Positions 35,610 to 44,156 of a DNA stretch of 64,000 bases are shown here, one piece after another. The notes under the pieces are model-generated. The model saw nothing but the letters and a program-made list of their open reading frames with translations. It searched no databases and was not told the DNA's origin. Numbering within the stretch: the first letter of the stretch is position 1; each line of letters begins with the position of its first letter. This DNA is from an uncultured Sphingomonas sp. (GTDB lineage: Bacteria > Pseudomonadota > Alphaproteobacteria > Sphingomonadales > Sphingomonadaceae), in assembly GCA_913775315.1 (NCBI GenBank), contig CAJYIX010000013.1:124001-188000 (forward strand), read 5' to 3'. The translations under genes were made by a program, and so were the position numbers.

Positions 35610-36461
35610 GTGACGACGATCTGCACGCTGACGCTGTCGTGCGACGACAAGCCGGGCCTCGTCGCCGCGGTCGCGAGCTTTCTGGCGAGCCATGGCGGCA
35701 ATATCGTCGATGCGCAGCAGTTCGACGACCGGATGACGCACCGCTTCTTCATGCGCGTCGTCTTCGAACTCGACGGCGGGGTCGAGGCGCTGCGGGCGGC
35801 GTTCGCGGATATTGCCGCGCAGCACGGGATGGCGTGGAAGCTGCGCGCCGCGGGCGAGCGGCAGCGGGTGGTGCTGATGGTCTCGCGGTTCGACCACTGC
35901 CTCGGCGACCTGCTCTATCGCCGCCGCATCGGCGAGCTCGACATGGACGTGGTGGCGATCATCTCGAACCACCCGCAATCGGCGCTCCATGTGTCGGTGG
36001 TCGGCGACACGCCCTATCACTATCTGCCGATCACCCGTGACACCAAGCCGCAGCAGGAAGCGCAGGTGAAGGCGATCGTCGAGGAGACCGGCGCCGACCT
36101 CGTCGTGCTCGCGCGCTACATGCAGATCCTGTCCGACGATCTGTCGGCGTTTCTGTCGGGGCGCTGCATCAACATCCATCACAGCTTCCTACCCGGCTTC
36201 AAGGGCGCCAAGCCCTATCACCAGGCGCATGCGAGGGGCGTCAAGATGATCGGCGCGACCGCGCATTACGTGACCGAGGATTTGGACGAAGGGCCGATCA
36301 TCGCGCAGGACGTGGAGCCGATCAGCCACGCCGACACGCCCGACGATCTGGTGCGAAAGGGCCGCGATATCGAGCGGCGGGTGCTGGCCGCGGCGGTTGC
36401 CTATCACCTTGAGGATCGGGTGCTGCTGAACGGGCATCGGACGGTCGTCTTCCGTAACTGA
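35610..36461 (+). CDS. purU: Formyltetrahydrofolate deformylase
   Basis: 283 residues. An N-terminal ACT domain (~5-75, [13 protein letters not shown]) and a C-terminal formyl hydrolase domain carry the Asn-His-Asp triad: [13 protein letters not shown] near residue 190 and the Asp in [10 protein letters not shown]. It releases formate from 10-formyl-THF and recycles THF. The start is a GTG at 35610 with GGGGGAGA before it. In operon with metF, it lets methyl groups from O-demethylation leave as formate. Confidence 0.92.
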   Translation: MTTICTLTLSCDDKPGLVAAVASFLASHGGNIVDAQQFDDRMTHRFFMRVVFELDGGVEALRAAFADIAAQHGMAWKLRAAGERQRVVLMVSRFDHCLGDLLYRRRIGELDMDVVAIISNHPQSALHVSVVGDTPYHYLPITRDTKPQQEAQVKAIVEETGADLVVLARYMQILSDDLSAFLSGRCINIHHSFLPGFKGAKPYHQAHARGVKMIGATAHYVTEDLDEGPIIAQDVEPISHADTPDDLVRKGRDIERRVLAAAVAYHLEDRVLLNGHRTVVFRN

Positions 36462-36533
36462 TCACTGCCGAAACCGCTTGCGCGAAGGCGAGCGCCGCGC
36501 GACGTTCCGCCCCGACCAAGGGAGGAATGACCG

Positions 36534-38567
36534 ATGCTTCGCCACGCCCTCGCGCTGCTGCTTGCCGGCGCCGCGCTTCCGGTGCTCGCACAAGACGCGC
36601 CCAGCCGCGTCTTCACCGGCAGCGACCTGTTCAACCTCGAACAGGCGTCGGACCCGCAGATCAGCCCGGACGGGCGCCGCATCGCCTATGTCCGGCGCAC
36701 CGGCGACATCATGGCCGACCGGATGGCGAGCGCGATCTGGCTGATCGACACCGCGGCCGGGCAGCAGACGCCGCTCGCCGCGACCGGATCGAACCCGCGC
36801 TGGTCACCGGACGGTACCCGCCTAGCCTATGTCGCGGCGGAGCCGGGGCAGGCACCGCAGCTCCACGTCCGCTGGATCGCGACCGGCGCGACCGCGCGCG
36901 TCACCGGCCTGCCCGACAGCCCCGACGCGCTCGCCTGGTCCCCTGACGGCCGCCAGATCGCCTATACGATGCGCGTGCCGGGCGAGGGGATGAAGCTCGG
37001 CAAGGCGCCGCCCAAGCCCGAGGGGGCGAAATGGGCCGAGCCCTTGGAGATCATCGACCGCGTAACGTACCGCGCGGACGGGGCGGGTTATCTGAAGCCC
37101 GGCTTCGACCACCTGTTCGTCGTGTCGGCCGACGGCGGCGCGCCGCGCCAGCTGACCTTCGGCAATTTCCAGGACGGCGGGCCATTGAGCTGGTCGAAGG
37201 ACGGGCGCAGCATCGTCTTTTCCGGCAATCGCCGCGCCGACTGGGAGCGCGAACCGAACGACAGCGAGGTGTTCAGCGTAGACGTGGCGTCGGGCGGCCT
37301 GCGCCAGCTGACGAAGCGTTACGGCCCCGACCAGTCGCCCGCGCTGTCGCCTGACGGCACGAAGATCGCCTATCTCGGCTATGACGACAAGTATCGCAGC
37401 AACGAGCCGGCACAGCTCTATGTCATGGATGCGGACGGCTCGAACCCGCGCTCGCTGACCGCCAGTCTGGACCGCGAGATCGACACCGCCGTCTGGGCGA
37501 AGGACGGGCGGAGTATCTATGTCAGCTACGACGATCATGCCGAGAAGAAGGTCGCGCGCATCGGCCTCGACGGGCGGATGACGCAAGTGGTCGGCGGGCT
37601 GGCGGGCGGCGGGCTCGACCGGCCCTATACCGGCGGCACGTTCAGCGTTTCCGACCGGGGGCAGGTCGCCTATACCGGCGGCGACTGGCGGAAGCCGGCC
37701 GACGTGTATCTGGGCGGCAAGCCGCTCACCCGCCTCAACGAGACGTGGATGGCGGGCAAGACGATGGGCGACCTTCGCCCCGTGCCCGTCACGTCGAAGG
37801 ACGGACGCAAGATCGACGCGTGGATCGTGCTGCCGCCCAACTACCAGCCGGGCACGCGCGTGCCGACGATCCTGGAAATCCATGGCGGGCCGCACACCGC
37901 CTATGCCCCCGTGTTCGCCAGCGATTACCAGCTCTATGCCGCGGCGGGCTATGCAGTGGTCTATGCCAATCCGCGCGGGTCGACCTCGTACGGGGCCGAG
38001 TTCGCCAACCTCATCGACAAGAATTACCCGAGCGAGGATTATGACGACCTGATGGCGACGGTCGATGCCGCGATCGCGCAAGGGTATTCCGATCCGAACA
38101 ACCTGTTCGTCACCGGCGGGTCGGGGGGCGGCGTGCTGACGAGCTGGATCGTCGGCAAGACCGACCGGTTCAAGGCGGCGGCGACGCAGAAGCCCGTCAT
38201 CAACTGGATCAGCGAGGCGCTGACGATGGACGGTACCGGCTTCACCTCGCGCTACTGGTTCAGGAAACAGCCGTGGGAGGACCCGATGGGTTACTGGGCG
38301 CGCTCGCCCTTGAGCCTCGTCGGCAACGTCAAGACGCCGACGTTGGTGGTCGTGGGCAGCGAGGACTACCGGACGCCGGTGAGCGAGAGCGAGCAATATT
38401 ACGCCGCGCTACAGATCCGCGGCGTGCCGACCGCGCTGGTCAAGGTGACCGGCGCCAGCCATGGCGGCTTCACCGCGCGGCCCAGCCAATCGGCGGCGAA
38501 GGCGTCGGCGATTCTCGCGTGGTTCGACAAGTACCGGTCGAACGCTGCGCCGGCGGCGGCGCAGTAA
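36534..38567 (+). CDS. S9 family prolyl-oligopeptidase-like peptidase, secreted
   Basis: 677 residues. A signal peptide (MLRHALALLLAGAALPVLA) is followed by a beta-propeller with repeated W-S-P-D-G / S-P-D-G-T blades and a C-terminal hydrolase domain. Ser ~530 lies in F-V-T-G-G-S-G-G-G, Asp ~611 in V-G-S-E-D-Y-R-T-P and His ~643 in G-A-S-H-G-G. It is an acylaminoacyl- or dipeptidyl-peptidase type exopeptidase for secreted peptide use. GGGAGG is placed before the ATG. It is clearly not a recent copy of the 2-4 kb S9 gene, since the active-site motif differs (G-W-S-Y-G-G there). Confidence 0.9.
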   Translation: MLRHALALLLAGAALPVLAQDAPSRVFTGSDLFNLEQASDPQISPDGRRIAYVRRTGDIMADRMASAIWLIDTAAGQQTPLAATGSNPRWSPDGTRLAYVAAEPGQAPQLHVRWIATGATARVTGLPDSPDALAWSPDGRQIAYTMRVPGEGMKLGKAPPKPEGAKWAEPLEIIDRVTYRADGAGYLKPGFDHLFVVSADGGAPRQLTFGNFQDGGPLSWSKDGRSIVFSGNRRADWEREPNDSEVFSVDVASGGLRQLTKRYGPDQSPALSPDGTKIAYLGYDDKYRSNEPAQLYVMDADGSNPRSLTASLDREIDTAVWAKDGRSIYVSYDDHAEKKVARIGLDGRMTQVVGGLAGGGLDRPYTGGTFSVSDRGQVAYTGGDWRKPADVYLGGKPLTRLNETWMAGKTMGDLRPVPVTSKDGRKIDAWIVLPPNYQPGTRVPTILEIHGGPHTAYAPVFASDYQLYAAAGYAVVYANPRGSTSYGAEFANLIDKNYPSEDYDDLMATVDAAIAQGYSDPNNLFVTGGSGGGVLTSWIVGKTDRFKAAATQKPVINWISEALTMDGTGFTSRYWFRKQPWEDPMGYWARSPLSLVGNVKTPTLVVVGSEDYRTPVSESEQYYAALQIRGVPTALVKVTGASHGGFTARPSQSAAKASAILAWFDKYRSNAAPAAAQ

Positions 38568-38570
38568 GGC

Positions 38571-39089
38571 TCAACCCAGCCGATCGAGATCGGCGGGGGT
38601 GTTGATGTTGGGGAGCGGGGGCGCAGCAAGCGCTTCCGCCCCGCACCGCGCCGCCCAGCCGCGGACCGATCGCCGCGTATCGGTCGCGACGAACGCGTCG
38701 AGCAGCGGCGACAGGCTCGCCGGCCAGATACCGATGACGGGCAGGTCTTCGAGGAACGCGGGCGTCTCCCGCGCCGCGAGGTCGGCCAGCAGCGCGTCGG
38801 GCACCAGCGGCGTATCGCAACCGAGCGTCAGCACCCGCCCCGCCCCGATCGCGTGAGCATGATGCAGCGCGCCAGCCAGCCCGCCGAGCGGCCCGAGATC
38901 GGGCGCGGGCCGGTCGGGCACGCTGGCGGTGCCCGGCCACCCGCGGCCCACGACCACCAGCGCATCGCAATGTCGGCCGAGCGCAGACAGCGCGTGGTCG
39001 ATCAGCGCCCGCCCCTCGAACAATGCCGCGCCCTTGTCGCCGCCGAACCGGCTCGCCCGCCCGCCCGCCAGCACCGCGCCGAGAATCAT
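38571..39089 (-). CDS. mobA: Molybdenum cofactor guanylyltransferase
   Basis: 172-residue nucleotidyltransferase that adds GMP to molybdopterin. The N-terminal L-A-G-G-R-A-S-R-F-G-G-D-K-G motif and the metal site L-G-C-D-T-P-L-V-P are diagnostic. It is shorter than E. coli MobA (194). The ATG overlaps the fdhD stop (ATGA). It supplies bis-MGD for enzymes such as formate dehydrogenase, whose structural genes are not in the window. Confidence 0.88.
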   Translation of the reverse strand: MILGAVLAGGRASRFGGDKGAALFEGRALIDHALSALGRHCDALVVVGRGWPGTASVPDRPAPDLGPLGGLAGALHHAHAIGAGRVLTLGCDTPLVPDALLADLAARETPAFLEDLPVIGIWPASLSPLLDAFVATDTRRSVRGWAARCGAEALAAPPLPNINTPADLDRLG

Positions 39090-39859
39090 GGACCCACCGC
39101 CAGCACGGCGTCGGATCGCGCGAGCACCACCAGCCGCACCCCCGCCGCCTGCGCACGCTCGACCGCGAGCGCGGTGGGTGCCGACACCGTGACGAGAAGA
39201 GGGCAGTTCGCCAGCGCCGCCTTCTCGACCAGCTCGAACGAGCAGCGCGACGACAGCAGCGCGAAGCCGCCGTCCCAGCCAAGCCCCGCCCGCGCCATCG
39301 CCCCGATCAGCTTGTCGAACGCATTGTGCCGCCCGACATCCTCCCGCGCGAGCCGGATCGTGCCGTCGCGAGCCACCAGTGCCGCGGCGTGGACGCCGCC
39401 GGTCGCACGATTGAGCGGCTGATGATCGCGAAGCGCCGTCAGCGCCGCAAAGATCGCCGCATCCCCCGCCTCGCTGGTCGCGGTCACGCGCGGGAGCGGG
39501 CGCAGCGCCTGCTCCAGATTCTCGATGCCGCAGAGGCCGCACGAGCTTTCGGACACGCGATGCCGCACCCGGTCGGCGACGCGCACGGCACGCTCGGGCA
39601 CCAGCGTCGCGCGCACGACGATGCCGCGATCGGTCCGGTGGACGTCGATCTCCGGCATCTCGTCCGCCCGCTCGACCAGCCGCTCGGCCAGCGCGAAGCC
39701 GGTGACGAGGTCGTCGAGGTCTGCCGGCGTCGCCATCAGCACGGCGTAACCGATGCCGTTGAACTCGATCGCGATCGGCACCTCGTCAGCAACGGGGCGC
39801 GCCACGCCATCACGCGTGCCGTCCGCGGCGATGCGGATAAAGGCGAGCTGGCGAGTCAA
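39086..39859 (-). CDS. fdhD: Formate dehydrogenase accessory sulfurtransferase FdhD
   Basis: 257-residue FdhD-like protein that sulfurates the Mo cofactor so that formate dehydrogenase becomes active. The catalytic Cys motif S-S-C-G-L-C-G is present, and later blocks (G-G-V-H-A-A-A-L, E-D-V-G-R-H-N-A-F-D-K, L-L-S-S-R-C-S-F-E-L-V) match the family. There is no ATG; TTG at 39859 in TTGA overlap with the preceding stop is the best start. Together with purU (formate release), it suggests formate oxidation downstream of O-demethylation. Confidence 0.88.
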   Translation of the reverse strand: MTRQLAFIRIAADGTRDGVARPVADEVPIAIEFNGIGYAVLMATPADLDDLVTGFALAERLVERADEMPEIDVHRTDRGIVVRATLVPERAVRVADRVRHRVSESSCGLCGIENLEQALRPLPRVTATSEAGDAAIFAALTALRDHQPLNRATGGVHAAALVARDGTIRLAREDVGRHNAFDKLIGAMARAGLGWDGGFALLSSRCSFELVEKAALANCPLLVTVSAPTALAVERAQAAGVRLVVLARSDAVLAVGP

Positions 39860-40275
39860 GGACGCGGCCGCGAACGGACCAAGCCACGGACTTCGACAAA
39901 GGTGAAAGCCGCAAGCTTCGGAATGGGTGGCCCCGGACACCGATAAGCCGGTTCGATCAATACGATTTCGGCCCCGCGGCGGTGCAACTCGCTCGCGACG
40001 CGGCGCAAGGCATCGTAGGAGACGGCGTTGCCGGGTGGCACCCTCCCCGGGTGAATGCAAACGCTGAAGGCCGACAGCGCAGGCCCCGCCCATCCCGCCG
40101 CTGCATTGTCGAGAACACCGGGGTCGACGATGCCGCCCTCGGCATCGAGAAAGACGTAATACGGCCCCGGAACGGGATCGTAGATGTGCGCGGGCGGGGG
40201 CGGCGGCGGCACCTGTTGCGCCGCGGCGGGGGCCGAGCCGAGCAGGACCATCGCCAACGCCGTGCCAATGAACAT
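39856..40275 (-). CDS. Secreted protein with proline-rich N-terminus, unknown function
   Basis: 139 residues. A signal peptide (MFIGTALAMVLLGSAPAAAQ) is followed by a short poly-Pro stretch and a compact domain (G-P-Y-Y-V-F-L-D-A-E-G-G) with two cysteines (S-V-C-I-H and Y-R-C-P-G). The arrangement F-L-D-x-x, Y-D-A-L-R-R-V-A-S-E-L-H-R-R-G-A-E-I is reminiscent of a C-terminal OmpA-like fold, but the match is weak. It lies 8 nt after xerC, and its stop overlaps the fdhD TTG. Confidence 0.6.
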   Translation of the reverse strand: MFIGTALAMVLLGSAPAAAQQVPPPPPPAHIYDPVPGPYYVFLDAEGGIVDPGVLDNAAAGWAGPALSAFSVCIHPGRVPPGNAVSYDALRRVASELHRRGAEIVLIEPAYRCPGPPIPKLAAFTFVEVRGLVRSRPRP

Positions 40276-40283
40276 CCTGCCCC

Positions 40284-41165
40284 TCACGCCCGCGGATGCG
40301 CGTTGCGATAGACGTCGAGCAGATGCGCGGCATCGACCGCGGTATAGATCTGCGTCGAGCCGAGGCTGGCATGGCCGAGCAATTCCTGCAGCGCGCGCAG
40401 GTCCGCGCCGCGGCCGAGCAGGTGCGTGGCGAAGCTGTGGCGCAGCGCGTGCGGCGTCGTCCGGTCGGACAGGCCCAGTCGCACCCGCGCCGCGCGCACC
40501 GACCGGCGAATGATCGCGGGCGACAGCGCCCCGCCCTTCGCCCCGCGGAACAACGGCGCCGTGGGCGTCAGCGCATAGGGGCACGCGGCAACATAGGCCT
40601 CGACCGCAACGCGAACGGCGGGGAGCAGCGGCACGATCCGCGTCTTGGCGCGCTTGCCCGTGACGCGCAGCGTCTCGCCAAGCGGCAGGATCGCGGGCGT
40701 CAGCGCCATCGCCTCGCCGATGCGCAGCCCCGCGCCGTAGAGGAGGAGGAGCACCGCCCAGTCACGCGCCGCAATCCAGGGTTCGGCGGCATCCTCCGAC
40801 ACTTCCTCGGCCAGCGCGATCACTTCGGCCGGGGCGATCGGACGCGGCACGCCCTTCTTGACGCGCGGTCCGGCCAGCCGCGGCGGCGGCGCGCCGGCAA
40901 AGGCGAGGAACGCGCGCACCGCCGACAATTCGCGCGCGGCGGAGGTGTTGGATAGCCCCTCCCCGCGCCGCACTGACAGGAACGCGCGCAGGTCGGCGGC
41001 GGTCGCCTTCGTCAGACCGGCGGCCTCGACGGGCCCGCCCCAATGATCGCGCAGGAAGGCGAGCAGCCGCTCTGCGGTCGCCTGATACGCACGCACGGTA
41101 TGCGCCGAGCGCCGGCGGTCGCGCGTCAGGTGCCGGGCAAAGGCGATGGGCAAGGGCTCGGCCAT
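40284..41165 (-). CDS. xerC: Tyrosine recombinase XerC
   Basis: 293 residues, the size of XerC, which with XerD resolves chromosome dimers at dif. An N-terminal SAM-like core-binding domain (~1-90) precedes the catalytic domain. Catalytic residues are visible in order: Arg in G-A-G-L-R-I-G-E-A, Lys in T-G-K-R-A-K-T-R, H-A-L-R-H-S-F-A-T-H-L (His-x2-Arg), His in L-L-G-H-A-S-L-G-S, and Tyr in T-Q-I-Y-T. The ATG at 41165 gives the conserved start. It lies only 25 nt after the Grx-DUF305 fusion gene on the same strand and could share its transcript. Confidence 0.92.
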   Translation of the reverse strand: MAEPLPIAFARHLTRDRRRSAHTVRAYQATAERLLAFLRDHWGGPVEAAGLTKATAADLRAFLSVRRGEGLSNTSAARELSAVRAFLAFAGAPPPRLAGPRVKKGVPRPIAPAEVIALAEEVSEDAAEPWIAARDWAVLLLLYGAGLRIGEAMALTPAILPLGETLRVTGKRAKTRIVPLLPAVRVAVEAYVAACPYALTPTAPLFRGAKGGALSPAIIRRSVRAARVRLGLSDRTTPHALRHSFATHLLGRGADLRALQELLGHASLGSTQIYTAVDAAHLLDVYRNAHPRA

Positions 41166-41190
41166 TCGCGCGACCTTAAGCGAACGCGTG

Positions 41191-42189
41191 TCAGTGCGCC
41201 ATGGCGCCCTCGCGCTCGCCGCGACGGGCGAGCCAAGCCTGCATCTGCGCGATCTCGACATCCTGTGCACGGATAACGTCGGCGGCGAGTGCGCGAACCT
41301 CCGGGTCCTTGCCGTCGCGTAGCGCGACCTTCGCCATGTCGATCGCGCCGCGATGATGCGGGATCATCCCTTGCATGAAGGCGGTGTCGGGATCGCCGTT
41401 CGTCGCCATCGCCATTTCGTGCGCGGGTATTTGCGCGGCGTGCGGCGTCCAGCCGAGCGCGCCCGCCGTCATCCACAGTGCCATCGCGATCATCATCAGG
41501 TTCTCGGTCAGCGATACGAAACCGAGCGGCACGTTGCTGTCGCCGCCGACGCACGCGCATTTGAGCTCGCGCTTGTCGATATATACCGCCTTGAACACCG
41601 ACATCGCGCCGATCATGCCGATGAGGAGCGCGATCGGCACCGACGCCCAGACGGCGACGCCCGCGACCATCAACAGCCCCGCCAGCCCCTCGGCATAGGG
41701 ATAGACATGGCCGTACGGCACCCAGCGGCGCGCGAGCAGGTCGTAATTGAGGAACATCGTCGCGAAGCGATCGACATTCTGGAGCTTGAGCAGCGCTAGC
41801 ACGACCATCGAGAAGGCGACGAACCATTCGCCCGCGCGCACAGTCAGCGCATCGCCAAAAGCCGCGTAACTCGCCGCCAGCGCCATCAGTGCGGTGAGCG
41901 CGAACAGGACCGCGACCGGGCGATAGGTCGTTGCCTTCGGATCGGCAACCTTGAGGCCCAGAAAGCGGCGCAGATCGTCATGGCCGCCGATCCGCTCGCC
42001 ATCGATGAATATCTGCGGCGTGGTGGCAACGCCGTACTTCGCCTTGAACGCGTCGGTTTCCGCGCGCGTCGTCAGCCAGTGATCGTCAACCGTATAGCCC
42101 TTGCGGCGCAGCAGGTGCTTCGCCTTCAGCCCATAGGGGCAGGTGTGGTCGGGCATCACCATGCGATGGAGCGTTGCGGTGCGGGTCAT
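41191..42189 (-). CDS. Glutaredoxin-MauE/DoxX-DUF305 fusion membrane protein
   Basis: 332 residues with three parts. Residues 1-~80 are a glutaredoxin-like domain with a single active-site Cys (C17-P-Y-G) and a cis-Pro at T-T-P58. Residues ~90-246 are a MauE/DoxX-like membrane domain with four or five helices and the redox motif C211-A-C213-V-G-G in the loop after the K-R-E-L-K turn. Residues ~265-322 are a DUF305 ferritin-like four-helix domain with the M-I-P-H278-H279-R-G metal motif. DUF305 proteins are linked to metal handling (CopM-like copper binding). The GGAGAAGG site and ATG at 42189 lie ~22 nt after a mer-type promoter, and the gene is divergent from a MerR-family regulator. A role in thiol/metal stress is likely; the metal is unknown. 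Confidence 0.85.
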   Translation of the reverse strand: MTRTATLHRMVMPDHTCPYGLKAKHLLRRKGYTVDDHWLTTRAETDAFKAKYGVATTPQIFIDGERIGGHDDLRRFLGLKVADPKATTYRPVAVLFALTALMALAASYAAFGDALTVRAGEWFVAFSMVVLALLKLQNVDRFATMFLNYDLLARRWVPYGHVYPYAEGLAGLLMVAGVAVWASVPIALLIGMIGAMSVFKAVYIDKRELKCACVGGDSNVPLGFVSLTENLMMIAMALWMTAGALGWTPHAAQIPAHEMAMATNGDPDTAFMQGMIPHHRGAIDMAKVALRDGKDPEVRALAADVIRAQDVEIAQMQAWLARRGEREGAMAH

Positions 42190-42217
42190 CGTCCTTCTCC
42201 GACTGGCTGGCCGATCC

Positions 42218-42248
42218 CATATGGGTCCGTACCATGGTACGGGATCAA
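42218..42248 (-). promoter_or_regulatory. mer-type promoter and operator with 19-bp spacer
   Basis: On the minus strand, TTGATC (42248-42243), exactly 19 nt, then CATATG (42223-42218). The spacer holds a perfect 16-bp palindrome CCGTACCATGGTACGG at 42227-42242. On the plus strand this is T-CCGTAC-CATG-GTACGG-G, a 7-4-7 dyad whose half-sites match the Tn21/Tn501 mer operator (TCCGTAC-n4-GTACGGA) at 13 of 14 positions. The long spacer with central dyad is the hallmark of MerR-controlled promoters. A second palindrome, CCCATATGGG, covers the -10. Confidence 0.8.
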
Positions 42249-42251
42249 GCG

Positions 42252-42650
42252 ATGACGATCGGCGCGCTGGCGGAAGCCGGCGGCGTCGGGGTGGAAACGG
42301 TGCGCTATTACCAGCGCCGCGGGCTGATCGGCCTGCCCGATCGTCCGGCGGGCGGCGGATCGAGCGGCGGCATCCGCCGCTATGGTTCGGGCGATCTCAA
42401 GCGGCTGCGCTTCATCCGGTCGGCACAGGCAGCGGGGTTCACGCTGGATGAGATCGGCGAACTGCTCGCGCTCGATGCGGCAAGCGATCGCGCGGGCGTA
42501 CGGCGATTGGCGACCGCACGGATCGCCGCGCTCGACGAACAGATCGCGGCGCTGAGCGCGGCACGGACGGCGCTTGCGGGTCTCGCCAGCGCATGCGGCG
42601 CGGCAGGCCCCGGCCCCTGCCCGATCCTCGAGGCATTCAAGGCCGATTGA
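42252..42650 (+). CDS. MerR-family regulator without the mercury site
   Basis: 132 residues. The N-terminal winged HTH ([24 protein letters not shown]) and the region [21 protein letters not shown] are very MerR-like. The Hg(II) site needs three Cys (MerR C82, C117, C126); here the C82 equivalent is Arg80 and only C115 and C123 remain, with seven residues between them as in CueR rather than eight. A Gly/Ser insert (residues ~34-39) is present in the wing. The start at 42252 is just after the mer-type operator; upstream starts would lie inside it. Confidence 0.85.
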   Translation: MTIGALAEAGGVGVETVRYYQRRGLIGLPDRPAGGGSSGGIRRYGSGDLKRLRFIRSAQAAGFTLDEIGELLALDAASDRAGVRRLATARIAALDEQIAALSAARTALAGLASACGAAGPGPCPILEAFKAD

Positions 42651-42700
42651 CGCGAGGTTCCGTTTCCGCGGATGATAGCGATAACGATGGGGAGAGGGCG

Positions 42701-44155
42701 ATGGGACTGCGCATATGGTTGGCGATCGCCTGTCTCGTCCCGGCGGCGGCGACTCCCGCGTCAGCGCAACCGTCGGCGACGCCGAAGCAGCGCCTGTTCG
42801 TCCTTACCGATATCGAGAACGAGCCCGACGACACGCAGTCGCTGATCCGGCTGCTGCTCTATTCGAACGAGATCGATATCGAGGGGCTGGTCGCCACCAC
42901 CTCCGTCCACATGAAGACACGCACCGCGCCCGAGACGATCCGGCGGATCATCGGCGAATACGCCAAGGTGCAGCCGAACCTGTCGCGGCACGCGCCGGGC
43001 TATCTGGCGGCGGCGGCGCTCGACCGCCTCGTGGCGCGGGGGCAGACGACCTATGGCATGGGCGGCGTTGGCGCGGGGAAGGACAGTGAGGGATCGCGGC
43101 GGCTGATCGCCGCACTCGACCGGCCCGATCCGCGGCCGCTCTGGGTCACGGCATGGGGCGGGCCGAACACGCTGGCACAGGCGCTGCACACGCTGCGCGC
43201 GACGCGATCCGCGGCGGAAGTCGAGCGGCTGGTCGCGAAGCTGCGCGTCTACACCATTTCCGACCAGGACGATTCGGGCGCGTGGATGCGGCGCGAGTTT
43301 CCCGGGCTGTTCTATATCGTCAGCCCCGGCGGCTATGGCGCGGCGACGTGGACGGGGATGATGGCCGTCGTGGAGGGGGCGGACAACAGGACGATCTCGA
43401 ACGACTGGCTCGCCACCAACATCCAGCAGGGGCACGGGCCGCTGGGCGCCGCCTATCCCGACGTCGCCTATGGCATGGAAGGCGATACGCCCTCGTTCCT
43501 CGGCCTCATCCCCAACGGCCTGAACGTGCCCGAGCGGCCCGACTGGGGTGGCTGGGGCGGTCGCTACACGCTGCGCACCCCGCCGCTTGCCGAACTTGAT
43601 CCCAAGGGCTTCAACGGCGGCGTGCCGATCACTGCGGAGACGCGGCCGATTTGGACCAACACCGCCGACAAGGTGACGCCGCCGATCGCCAGCCCCTATG
43701 GCGCGGCGATCAGGCCCGGCGAGCGCTCTTACGAGGGCCATCGCGAGACGATTTGGCGCTGGCGCGACGATTTCCAGAACGACTTCGCCGCGCGGATGGA
43801 CTGGACGACGCGCGCACCGGGTGAGGCGAACCATCCGCCCGTCGTGCGGCTCGGGCATGCCGAGCGGCTGACCGCAAGGGCGGGCGATCGCCTGACGCTC
43901 AGCGCGCGCGGGACGAACGATCCCGACGGCGACAGCCTCAGCTATCACTGGTTCGCCTATCCGGAGGCGGGCACCTGCCCCGGCGGGATCAAGCTGTCGG
44001 GCGCGGAAAGTCTCTACGAACGGTCGATCACCATCCCCGCGTTCGACCGGCGGTGCGAGGCGCATTTCATCCTGCGCGTCACCGACAAGGGATCACCGCC
44101 GCTCACCCGCTACGCCCGTGTCATCGTCACGGTCGAGCGGGCGAGCGGCCAATAG
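42701..44155 (+). CDS. DUF1593 domain secreted protein (nucleoside-hydrolase-like)
   Basis: 484 residues. A signal peptide (MGLRIWLAIACLVPAAATPASAQ) is followed by the DUF1593 domain (~28-330), related to inosine-uridine nucleoside hydrolases, with the calcium-binding-like V-L-T-D-I-E-N-E-P-D-D-T-Q-S-L motif. A C-terminal ~100-residue Ig-like/PKD-like domain (R-L-T-A-R-A-G-D-R-L-T-L-S-A-R-G-T-N-D-P-D-G-D) ends the protein. The family is found with polysaccharide-use genes, but none are here. GGGGAGAGGG precedes the ATG. Ends 1 nt from the converging bkd operon. Confidence 0.82.
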   Translation: MGLRIWLAIACLVPAAATPASAQPSATPKQRLFVLTDIENEPDDTQSLIRLLLYSNEIDIEGLVATTSVHMKTRTAPETIRRIIGEYAKVQPNLSRHAPGYLAAAALDRLVARGQTTYGMGGVGAGKDSEGSRRLIAALDRPDPRPLWVTAWGGPNTLAQALHTLRATRSAAEVERLVAKLRVYTISDQDDSGAWMRREFPGLFYIVSPGGYGAATWTGMMAVVEGADNRTISNDWLATNIQQGHGPLGAAYPDVAYGMEGDTPSFLGLIPNGLNVPERPDWGGWGGRYTLRTPPLAELDPKGFNGGVPITAETRPIWTNTADKVTPPIASPYGAAIRPGERSYEGHRETIWRWRDDFQNDFAARMDWTTRAPGEANHPPVVRLGHAERLTARAGDRLTLSARGTNDPDGDSLSYHWFAYPEAGTCPGGIKLSGAESLYERSITIPAFDRRCEAHFILRVTDKGSPPLTRYARVIVTVERASGQ

Positions 44156-44156
44156 A

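Noticed and set aside
42252-42650. Mercury resistance regulator in the strict sense
   Set aside because: The Cys82 equivalent is Arg, the remaining two Cys have CueR-like spacing, and no mer transport or reductase gene is nearby.
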